Positions 1-5,386 of a stretch of 5,690 nt of DNA are shown one piece after another. The first letter of the stretch is position 1. Every line of letters starts with the position of its first letter. The position numbers and the translations under genes were made by a program. Below the pieces are notes generated by a model. That model was not told the DNA's origin. It searched no databases and worked only from the letters and a program-made list of their open reading frames with translations. Source of the DNA: Sphingomonas sanxanigenens (GTDB taxonomy: Bacteria; Pseudomonadota; Alphaproteobacteria; Sphingomonadales; Sphingomonadaceae); assembly GCA_003240855.1 (NCBI GenBank), contig QFNN01000145.1, forward strand, positions 1 through 5,690, in the 5' to 3' direction.

Positions 1-927
1 AGCGAAGCCACTGGCTGCGACATCTTCGCCAAATGCGAATACGCCAATCCCGGCGCGTCGGTGAAGGATCGCGCGGCGCTCTACATCATCGAGGATGCGG
101 AGGCGCGCGGCGTGCTGCATCCGGGCGGGACGATCGTCGAGGGGACGGCCGGCAATACCGGCATTGGCCTCGCTCTCGTCGGCAACGCCAAGGGCTACAA
201 GACGATCATCGTCATGCCCGAAACGCAGAGCCGCGAGAAAATGGATACGCTGCGCGCGCTGGGGGCCGAGCTGGTTCTGGTGCCGGCCGCGCCTTATTCC
301 AACCCCGGCCATTTCGTGCACACCTCGCGCCGCATCGCCGAGGAAACGCCCAATGCGCTGTGGGCCAACCAGTTCGACAATATCGCCAATCGCCGCGCTC
401 ATATTCAGGGCACGGCCGAGGAGATCTGGGCGCAGATGGAGGGCCGGATCGACGGCTTCACCTGCGCGGCGGGCACGGGCGGGACGATCGCCGGCGTCGG
501 GCTGGGGCTGAAAGCCAAGGATCCCGACGTGACGATCGCGCTCACCGATCCCCATGGCGCGGCGCTCTACAGCTATTATGCGTGCGGTGAATTGAAGGCC
601 GAAGGCAGCTCGGTCGCCGAGGGGATCGGGCAAGGGCGGATCACCGCCAATCTGGAAGGCGCGCCGATCGACACGCAGTTCCGCATCTCGGATGCCGAGG
701 GGCTGGCGCAGGTCTTTGCGCTGTTGCACGGCGAGGGACTGTGCGTTGGGCTTTCGAGCGGGATCAACGTGGCGGGCGCCATGGCGCTGGCGCGTCAACT
801 GGGCCCGGGCAAGCGGATCGCAACGATCCTTTGCGATACTGGTTTTCGTTATTTATCAACACTTTATAACCGGGACTGGCTTGTCTCCAAGGGGCTGGCC
901 GTGCCGCCCTGGCTCGAGGCCAACTGA
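1..927 (+). CDS. cysK: Cysteine synthase A-like PLP enzyme (O-acetylserine sulfhydrylase), 5'-truncated
   Basis: This fold-type II PLP enzyme is predicted to make L-cysteine from O-acetylserine and sulfide in the cytoplasm. The reading frame is open from base 1, so the N-terminus is outside the window; 308 residues are visible. Within these, NPGASVKDR carries the PLP Schiff-base lysine (residue 22 of the visible part). TAGNTG (49-54) is the substrate (asparagine) loop, GTGGT (158-162) the PLP phosphate loop, EGIGQGRI lies at 207-214, and SSGIN and DTGFRYLST lie near 252 and 279. Bacterial CysK usually has TSGNTG; the alanine here, with the stretches NQFDNIANRRAH and EGIGQGRI, recalls the fungal mitochondrial cysteine synthase subgroup (from memory, not searched). 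Cystathionine beta-synthase is a less likely alternative. The codons at 838-870 are unusually AT-rich for this gene. The next gene starts 42 nt downstream. Confidence 0.9.
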   Translation, partial: SEATGCDIFAKCEYANPGASVKDRAALYIIEDAEARGVLHPGGTIVEGTAGNTGIGLALVGNAKGYKTIIVMPETQSREKMDTLRALGAELVLVPAAPYSNPGHFVHTSRRIAEETPNALWANQFDNIANRRAHIQGTAEEIWAQMEGRIDGFTCAAGTGGTIAGVGLGLKAKDPDVTIALTDPHGAALYSYYACGELKAEGSSVAEGIGQGRITANLEGAPIDTQFRISDAEGLAQVFALLHGEGLCVGLSSGINVAGAMALARQLGPGKRIATILCDTGFRYLSTLYNRDWLVSKGLAVPPWLEAN

Positions 928-969
928 GCCTGTTCGACAGGTTGGTCCGAAGCGGATAGACTGAAGGCC

Positions 970-1290
970 ATGGCGCCAAGTGAAAAACAGATGCGGACGC
1001 AGCGGATCCGCGTCGGCCTGACCGGGCTGGCGGGTGTTTTCGTGGTGGCCGCAGCCGCGACGGCGATCTTCGCCAATGCCAGCGACGAGCCCAAGGTGAC
1101 GCCGGGCGCGCATCCGACCGAGGCCGCCAGCGCCGCGCAGGACATGGCGTCCGGCAACAGCAGCAAGCCCGCGACCGAGCCGCTCGCCGAGATCGGCGTC
1201 GCCCCGGGCGCGGCCGATGCCGCCAAAGCGGCCGAGGCGACCAACAGCGACAGCAAGCTGACGCCGCCCGCCAACGCGCCATCGCACTGA
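970..1290 (+). CDS. Small hypothetical protein with one N-terminal membrane segment or signal sequence
   Basis: I do not recognise a family for this 106-residue protein. A basic N-terminus (R9, R12, R14) precedes a hydrophobic segment at about residues 15-35, suggesting export with the N-terminus inside. The segment ends in A35-N36-A37, which could be a signal peptidase I site, so the product may be either anchored or secreted. There is no lipobox cysteine. Residues 38-106 are rich in Ala, Pro, Ser, Glu and Lys and look disordered. The start is uncertain: GAAGG at 963-967 is only 2 nt from the ATG at 970, and an in-frame ATG at 991 (Met8) would still keep the membrane segment. It lies 42 nt after the cysteine synthase gene with no clear promoter between, so co-transcription is likely. 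Codon bias is typical of the window, supporting a real gene. Confidence 0.6.
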   Translation: MAPSEKQMRTQRIRVGLTGLAGVFVVAAAATAIFANASDEPKVTPGAHPTEAASAAQDMASGNSSKPATEPLAEIGVAPGAADAAKAAEATNSDSKLTPPANAPSH

Positions 1291-1300
1291 TCGGCGTTTT

Positions 1301-1326
1301 CGCGATGCATTGTCCGATCGCGCTTT
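1301..1326 (+). terminator. Weak candidate intrinsic terminator after the small membrane-protein gene
   Basis: CGCGAT (1301-1306) and ATCGCG (1317-1322) form a 6-bp stem with a 10-nt loop, starting 10 nt after the stop codon at 1288-1290. Only three T's (1324-1326) follow. The position suits a terminator separating the upstream pair from the dcw operon, but the stem is short and the T-run poor. Rho-dependent termination would be an equally good explanation. Confidence 0.25.
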
Positions 1327-1503
1327 CATCCCAGCCCGCAAGGGGGCGGGGCCGCAGCGCGGCTGCGCGCGAGTCGTTTCATGTCCGACTGAGCTGTGGA
1401 GTCCAAGTGGCTGGAACCGCGCGCGTTTTTGCGCGGAACATCCCGGGAACAGAAAAAATAACGCTCCAAAAAAACCATGTGAAACAGGGGGTTGGTTCGG
1501 GCT

Positions 1504-1538
1504 TCCCGTAATATCCCTAGATTTCCCGCAAAATCCCG
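1504..1538 (-). promoter_or_regulatory. Predicted MraZ operator: four pentamer boxes at exact 10-bp spacing
   Basis: TCCC occurs at 1504, 1514, 1524 and 1534, giving boxes TCCCG, TCCCT, TCCCG and TCCCG separated by 5-nt AT-rich spacers. Read on the minus strand these are CGGGA, CGGGA, AGGGA and CGGGA. MraZ proteins are known to bind short G-rich direct repeats, TGGGN-like in gammaproteobacteria, one helical turn apart upstream of mraZ. The array lies 137 nt before the mraZ start. Assignment to MraZ rests on this spacing, the GGG core and the adjacent mraZ gene; binding is inferred. Confidence 0.7.
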
Positions 1539-1607
1539 TTGTTTCACCGCCCCCGCCCGGCTATTCTCCGGGCAAGGGCGGGGCTTTCCCCATGTCGAAA
1601 GACTGAA

Positions 1608-1637
1608 TCGCGATGCCGGTGAGGGCCGGTTTCGCGA
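1608..1637 (+). promoter_or_regulatory. Stem-loop in the mraZ 5' leader
   Basis: TCGCGA (1608-1613) pairs with TCGCGA (1632-1637). After a T/T mismatch, G1615-T1630 and the four G/C pairs 1616-1619 with 1626-1629 extend the stem. The loop shows a purine-rich GAGG segment like a Shine-Dalgarno sequence. Five T's follow at 1647-1651, but 10 nt from the stem base, too far for a typical intrinsic terminator. Folding was judged by eye; any regulatory role is inference. Confidence 0.35.
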
Positions 1638-1659
1638 GACGGGATCTTTTTGCCGCCGT

Positions 1660-1673
1660 CCCTGAGGGCAGGG
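1660..1673 (+). promoter_or_regulatory. mraZ ribosome binding site within a small hairpin
   Basis: GAGGG (1664-1668) lies 6 nt before the GTG at 1675 and is the Shine-Dalgarno sequence that supports this start. The same bases sit in a possible 5-bp hairpin, CCCTG (1660-1664) with CAGGG (1669-1673) and loop AGGG. Translation initiation on mraZ could therefore be modulated by local structure. Confidence 0.5.
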
Positions 1674-1674
1674 C

Positions 1675-2160
1675 GTGATCGAAAGACAGGAATTTTCCGG
1701 TATTTACGTCACCGGGGTGGACGCGAAGGGTCGCGCCGCCATTCCTGCCGCCCTGCGTTCCACGCTCGAAGTCAACGGAGCCGCCTCGCGCGTCGTGATC
1801 GCCCTTCACGACCGCTCGCCCTGCCTCGTCGGCTTCGATCCCGCCCTGCTGTCGAGCCGCGCAACCAAGCTGACCGCCCAGGCTGATCTGCGCACCAATG
1901 CCGGCGAGGAAGTGGATTTCAACCGCGCGCGCCTGTCGATCGGTCTGACCGAGACGGCGAGCTACGACGCCAGCGGCCGTTTCGTGCTTCCCGCCTTCTT
2001 CGCGATGAAGGCGAAGATCGAGAAGGGCGCCGCGCTGTTCATGGGCTCCAACGAATATTTCGAGATCTGGAACCTCGACGTGCTCGACGCCGATCCCGAC
2101 GTCGCGCCGCAGATCAAGGAATATGCGCGCTTCCGCCGCGCGGAATGGAGCGCCAAATGA
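1675..2160 (+). CDS. mraZ: Transcriptional regulator MraZ
   Basis: MraZ is a DNA-binding protein of the AbrB-like swapped-hairpin type. It forms ring-shaped oligomers and typically represses its own dcw operon; it acts on the nucleoid. The 161-residue product shows the expected two tandem MraZ half-domains. The first has DAKGRAAIPAALR at residues 16-28, and the second DASGRFVLPAFF at 98-109; each holds the D-x-K/S-G-R and P signature. Length is normal for alphaproteobacteria (about 150-165). The GTG start at 1675 is chosen because GAGGG lies 6 nt upstream and the FSGIYVTGVDAKGR beginning matches the family N-terminus. It is the first gene of the dcw operon, and its stop overlaps the rsmH start as ATGA (2157-2160). 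The four-box array at 1504-1538 is its likely operator, implying autoregulation. Confidence 0.95.
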   Translation: MIERQEFSGIYVTGVDAKGRAAIPAALRSTLEVNGAASRVVIALHDRSPCLVGFDPALLSSRATKLTAQADLRTNAGEEVDFNRARLSIGLTETASYDASGRFVLPAFFAMKAKIEKGAALFMGSNEYFEIWNLDVLDADPDVAPQIKEYARFRRAEWSAK

Positions 2161-3098
2161 CCAAGGCGATCCACATCCCCGTCATGGCCGATGAAGTGGT
2201 TGCGGCGGTGCGGCCTGCGCCGGGGCGTCATGTGCTCGACGGCACATTCGGCGGCGGCGGCTATGCCTCGCTGTTCCTTGCCGCGGGCGCCAGGGTTACG
2301 GCCTTCGACCGCGATCCCGACGCGATCGCCGCCGGACAGGCGCTGGTCGAGCGCTGGGACGGCGCGCTGACGCTGGTGCACGACGCCTTCTCGAACATGG
2401 GCGAGGCGGTTCCTGCGGGGTCGGTCGACGCCGTCGATCTCGATATCGGCGTGTCCTCGCGCCACCTCGACGTCGCGGAGCGCGGCTTTTCGATCCAGCA
2501 GGATGGCCCGCTCGACATGCGCATGGCGCGGTCGGGCGAGAGCGCCGCCGATTTCCTCAACACGGCTGACGAAGCCGAGATCGCCGATGTCATCTATCGT
2601 TACGGCGAGGAGCATCGATCGCGCCGGATCGCGCGCGCCATCGTCGCCGCGCGCCCGCTGACGCGCACGCACGAACTGGCCGCCGTGGTGCGCAAGGCCA
2701 CAAACCATAATCCGGGGACGAAGAAAGACCCGGCCGTTCAGGTGTTTCAGGCGATCCGCATCCATGTGAATCGCGAGCTGGGCGAGCTGGAGGATGGGCT
2801 GGCCGCCGCCGAACGCGTGCTGAAGCCTGGCGGTACGCTGGCCGTCGTCACTTTCCATAGCCTCGAGGACCGGATCGTGAAGAGCTTCCTGCGGGAGCGG
2901 AGTGGGGCGACGCCGGCCGGCTCGCGTCATCTGCCGGTCGTCGCCGGCGGCCCGGCCCCGACTTTCGACAAGGTGGCCAAGCCGCAGCGCCCGAGCGCGG
3001 CCGAAGTCGCCCGCAATCCGCGCGCCCGTTCGGCGACGCTTCGCGTCGCCGAACGCACGGCTGCGCCCGCAAGATTTATGAGTGGAGAAGCCCGATGA
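2157..3098 (+). CDS. rsmH: 16S rRNA (cytosine(1402)-N(4))-methyltransferase RsmH (MraW)
   Basis: RsmH is a SAM-dependent enzyme that N4-methylates C1402 of 16S rRNA in the P-site region of the 30S subunit. The 313-residue product has the family signatures in order. HIPVMADEV is at 6-14, DGTFGGGGY (SAM motif I) at 28-36 and DRDP at 51-54. DIGVSSRHLD is followed by ERGFSIQQDGPLDMRM (about 96-123). NHNPGTKKDPAVQVFQAIRI is at 183-202, VTFHSLEDRIVK at 231-242, and the C-terminal RPS...NPRARSATLR at 279-296. I choose ATG 2157: it overlaps the mraZ stop as ATGA and has GGAG at 2147-2150, 6 nt away. An in-frame ATG at 2145 would add only four residues (MERQ) but lacks a comparable ribosome binding site. 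Its stop overlaps ftsL as ATGA (3095-3098). No anomalies seen. Confidence 0.96.
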   Translation: MTKAIHIPVMADEVVAAVRPAPGRHVLDGTFGGGGYASLFLAAGARVTAFDRDPDAIAAGQALVERWDGALTLVHDAFSNMGEAVPAGSVDAVDLDIGVSSRHLDVAERGFSIQQDGPLDMRMARSGESAADFLNTADEAEIADVIYRYGEEHRSRRIARAIVAARPLTRTHELAAVVRKATNHNPGTKKDPAVQVFQAIRIHVNRELGELEDGLAAAERVLKPGGTLAVVTFHSLEDRIVKSFLRERSGATPAGSRHLPVVAGGPAPTFDKVAKPQRPSAAEVARNPRARSATLRVAERTAAPARFMSGEAR

Positions 3099-3691
3099 TT
3101 GCACACCGTCTCCGACCGCTTGGCTGGATCGCGGCCGTCACCATCGCCGCCCTGTGCTTCTACCTCGTCTCGTCGCGCGTCGCGGCCGAGCGCGGCCGGC
3201 TTGAGACGGCCAATCGCCAGATTCTGCAGGTGTCGCGCGACATCCGCCGGCTCCAGACCGAACTGGCGGCGCGCGGCAGCATGCGCCAGCTTGAGCGCTG
3301 GAACGGCGAAGTGCTCTCGCTTTCCGCGCCCAACGCCGATCAGTATCGCAACGAAGTGCAGCTCGCCTCGCTCGAGCTTGCGCCGTCGGCGACCAAGGCC
3401 GAGACGGTCACGGTCGCGCTGGTCAGCGCCGAACCGGCGGTCCGCGACGCGATGCCCGTCGTCGAGCGCGCCGTCGAGACGCGCAAGGGCGTCGACAATG
3501 GGCCGGTCGATCCGGCGGGCGGGCGCAAGGCGCTGCTCCACACCGTTTCGCAGGTGCGCGTGGCGAAGGCTGATCCGGCGCCGGCGCAGCCCGTCGCGCG
3601 GCTCCAGCGCGTGGCGATGCTCGATGCGGGCACGCTGGGCGACATCGATCGCCGCGCGGCGCGCGAAGCGCGGGAGACCGGCGGCCGGTGA
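3095..3691 (+). CDS. ftsL: Cell division protein FtsL, with a long C-terminal extension
   Basis: FtsL is a bitopic inner-membrane protein of the FtsQLB complex that helps activate septal peptidoglycan synthesis by FtsW/FtsI. A short basic cytoplasmic N-terminus (about 1-8) precedes one membrane helix at about 9-27. A periplasmic helical stretch likely to be coiled coil follows (about 28-62). RQLERWNGEVLSLSAPNADQ (64-83) is the conserved stretch usual in alphaproteobacterial FtsL. At 198 residues it is longer than enterobacterial FtsL (about 120): residues from about 100 onwards form a low-complexity tail rich in Ala, Val, Arg and Asp. Start ATG 3095 is supported by GGAG at 3084-3087 and the ATGA overlap with rsmH. 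The call rests on position between rsmH and ftsI and on topology as much as on sequence, since FtsL is poorly conserved. Confidence 0.88.
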   Translation: MIAHRLRPLGWIAAVTIAALCFYLVSSRVAAERGRLETANRQILQVSRDIRRLQTELAARGSMRQLERWNGEVLSLSAPNADQYRNEVQLASLELAPSATKAETVTVALVSAEPAVRDAMPVVERAVETRKGVDNGPVDPAGGRKALLHTVSQVRVAKADPAPAQPVARLQRVAMLDAGTLGDIDRRAAREARETGGR

Positions 3692-5382
3692 CCACCCTCG
3701 TCGCCTCGCCCCGGCGCGTCCGCGAAGGCCGTCAGCGTCACGCGAGCGTGGCGCTGTCGCATTTCCGGCTGATGCTGCTGATGCTGCTGTTCATCGGCGG
3801 CACGGCGGCGGTCGCCACGCGCCTGGCCTGGCTGTCCATCTTCAGCGACGGCGGGCGCGGTCGCGCTTCCGCCGGATCGCTGATCCCGCCGCGCGGCGAC
3901 ATCTTCGATCGCAACGGCGTGCCGCTGGCGCGCACGATCGACGCCTGGTCGGTTGGCGTGCACCCCGGCAAGATCATCGGCGACAAACATGCGCTGGCCG
4001 AGCAGCTTGCGCTGCTGATGCCCGAGCGCGACGCGCAGGCCTATTATCGCATCCTGACGTCGAAGATGAACTTCACCTATCTGCGCCGCCGGGCGATGCC
4101 CGAGCTGGTCGCGCAGGTGAACGCCCTCGGAGAGCCGGGCATGGCCTTCGCCCGCGAGCCAGAACGCGTCTATCCGCAGGCGACGCTCGCCGCGCATGTG
4201 CTGGGTTACAACGACATTGACGGGCATGGCGCGCAGGGGATGGAGCGCGCGCTCGACGCCCGCCTCATCGATCCGGCGACGCGCGGCAAGGGCGCTTATC
4301 TGTCGATCGACACGCGCGTGCAGGCGGCGATGGAAAGCGAGCTTTACGCCGCGATGGTCAAGTTCAGCGCGATCGGCGCGACCGGCATCGTGCTCGACGT
4401 CCATACCGGCGAGGTCATCGCCATGGCGTCGCTGCCCGTGTTCAATCCCAACAAGGTCGGCGCATCGCCCGACGAGGCGCGCCGCAACGGCGTGACCCAG
4501 AGCGTCTATGAGCTGGGATCGACCTTCAAGCCGCTGACCGTCGCAGCGGGCATGGACGCGGGCGTCATCCGTTCCATGAGCCAGCGCTATGACGTGTCGG
4601 CGCCGCTGCAGGTCGGCGGCTTCCGTATCCATGACGATCATCCCGGGCACGGATCTTTCACCGTCCCCGAGATCCTCGTCCATTCGTCGAACATCGGCAC
4701 GGCGCGGATCGCCGACGAAATGGGCCAGGCGCTGATGGAAAAGACCTTCCGCGCATTGGGCTTCTACGGTGCGCCCGATATCGAGCTGCGCGAGAAGGGG
4801 GCGTCGATCACCCCGCGTTTCTGGGCGCGGACCACCGTGATGACGACCGCCTATGGCCATGGCATCGCGATCACGCCGCTCCAGCTCGCCAACGCCTATG
4901 CGACGCTCGTCAACGGCGGTATCTGGCGGCCGACGACGCTGCTGAAGCGCGCGCCGGGGCAGGCGCCCGCGGGGCGGCGCGTTTTCTCCGATGCGACCAG
5001 CTTCCGGATGCGCCAGTTGCTCCGTCTGGTCGTGCAGGACGGCACCGGCCGCAGGGGCGACGCCCCCGGATTCCGCGTCGGCGGCAAGACGGGCACGGGC
5101 GAGAAACCCAACGGCCACGGCTATGACAAGCATGTCAACGTCTCGACCTTCGCGGCGGCGTTCCCGATGGACGCGCCGCGCTATGTGGTCCTGGCCATGC
5201 TGGATTCGCCCAAGGGCACGGCCGATACGTTCGGCTTCACCACGGCGGCCTGGAACGCAGCGCCCGTCGTCAAGCGCGTGATCGAGCGGACGGGGCCGAT
5301 GCTGGGCGTGATCCCCGACGCCAACCGCGATATCGACACGGCCGAGCTACAGTCCATGGTCGCGAGCAAAGAGGAGAATTGA
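3688..5382 (+). CDS. ftsI: Septal peptidoglycan DD-transpeptidase FtsI (PBP3)
   Basis: FtsI is the class B penicillin-binding protein that cross-links septal peptidoglycan in the periplasm together with FtsW. The 564-residue product has a cytoplasmic tail (1-26), one membrane anchor (about 27-51) and the PBP dimerisation-domain motif RGDIFDRNG (69-77). The C-terminal transpeptidase domain has all three active-site motifs: STFK with the nucleophile S278 and K281, SSN at 333-335, and KTGT at 467-470. AYGHGIAITPLQLANAYA is the usual conserved segment between the last two. All catalytic residues are present, and length is close to the family norm (about 570-590). The start is GTG 3688, overlapping the ftsL stop as GTGA; GGGAG at 3672-3676 is a somewhat distant ribosome binding site (11 nt). 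The next in-frame GTG (3748) would remove most of the cytoplasmic tail. murE begins 4 nt after its stop. Confidence 0.97.
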   Translation: MTTLVASPRRVREGRQRHASVALSHFRLMLLMLLFIGGTAAVATRLAWLSIFSDGGRGRASAGSLIPPRGDIFDRNGVPLARTIDAWSVGVHPGKIIGDKHALAEQLALLMPERDAQAYYRILTSKMNFTYLRRRAMPELVAQVNALGEPGMAFAREPERVYPQATLAAHVLGYNDIDGHGAQGMERALDARLIDPATRGKGAYLSIDTRVQAAMESELYAAMVKFSAIGATGIVLDVHTGEVIAMASLPVFNPNKVGASPDEARRNGVTQSVYELGSTFKPLTVAAGMDAGVIRSMSQRYDVSAPLQVGGFRIHDDHPGHGSFTVPEILVHSSNIGTARIADEMGQALMEKTFRALGFYGAPDIELREKGASITPRFWARTTVMTTAYGHGIAITPLQLANAYATLVNGGIWRPTTLLKRAPGQAPAGRRVFSDATSFRMRQLLRLVVQDGTGRRGDAPGFRVGGKTGTGEKPNGHGYDKHVNVSTFAAAFPMDAPRYVVLAMLDSPKGTADTFGFTTAAWNAAPVVKRVIERTGPMLGVIPDANRDIDTAELQSMVASKEEN

Positions 5383-5386
5383 GGTC

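Larger units (their letters stand above)
1291..1674 (+). promoter_or_regulatory. Intergenic region upstream of mraZ: dcw promoter/operator and leader
   Basis: This 384-nt stretch has no convincing gene. From left to right it holds a weak hairpin (1301-1322) and a hairpin CGCAGC/GCTGCG (1353-1367). GAGTC sites follow at 1371-1375 and 1399-1403. Next come a GC hairpin CCGCGC/GCGCGG with five T's in its loop (1417-1436), then an A-rich block with A-tracts at 1453-1458 and 1468-1474. The MraZ-type box array is at 1504-1538, and GAATC at 1605-1609. Two leader hairpins follow (1608-1637 and 1660-1673). No strong sigma-70 promoter stands out. The best pair I find is TTGTTT (1539-1544), 17 bp, TATTCT (1562-1567), 7 of 12 consensus positions; TAATAT (1509-1514) and TAGATT (1518-1523) lie within the boxes but lack a well-placed -35. 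That the main dcw promoter lies here is inferred from gene order and the operator. Confidence 0.6.

Noticed and set aside
838..870. dif/Xer or phage attachment site in the AT-rich island
   Set aside because: The sequence does not fit the 11-6-11 arm layout of dif, and no integrase or duplicated att sequence is visible.
925..972. Readthrough fusion of cysteine synthase with the next ORF, which is in the same frame
   Set aside because: One in three neighbours share a frame by chance; the cysteine synthase ends at its normal C-terminus and no recoding signal is seen.
1310..1606. 98-codon + strand open frame in the mraZ upstream region
   Set aside because: It runs through the operator boxes, A-tracts and hairpins, has no Shine-Dalgarno, and its composition does not resemble the neighbouring proteins.
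1291..1674. Possible RNase P RNA (rnpB) or another known structured RNA upstream of mraZ
   Set aside because: I find none of the conserved RNase P core sequences such as GAGGAAAGTCC, and the available space is partly used by the operator. No other known RNA family was recognisable.
1291..1674. CtrA binding sites (TTAA-N7-TTAA)
   Set aside because: No TTAA half-site is present in the region.
2145..2156. Upstream ATG for rsmH adding MERQ
   Set aside because: ATG 2157 has GGAG at the right distance and the ATGA overlap, and gives the more usual N-terminus before HIPV.
1962..3104. Open minus-strand frame (380 codons) opposite mraZ/rsmH
   Set aside because: Same reason: a shadow of rsmH coding, without recognisable motifs or ribosome binding site.
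3340..5133. Long open frame on the minus strand (597 codons) opposite ftsL/ftsI
   Set aside because: It lies antisense to two clearly recognised genes and its translation is Arg/Ala/Gly-rich with no family motifs; such frames arise from GC-rich third positions.
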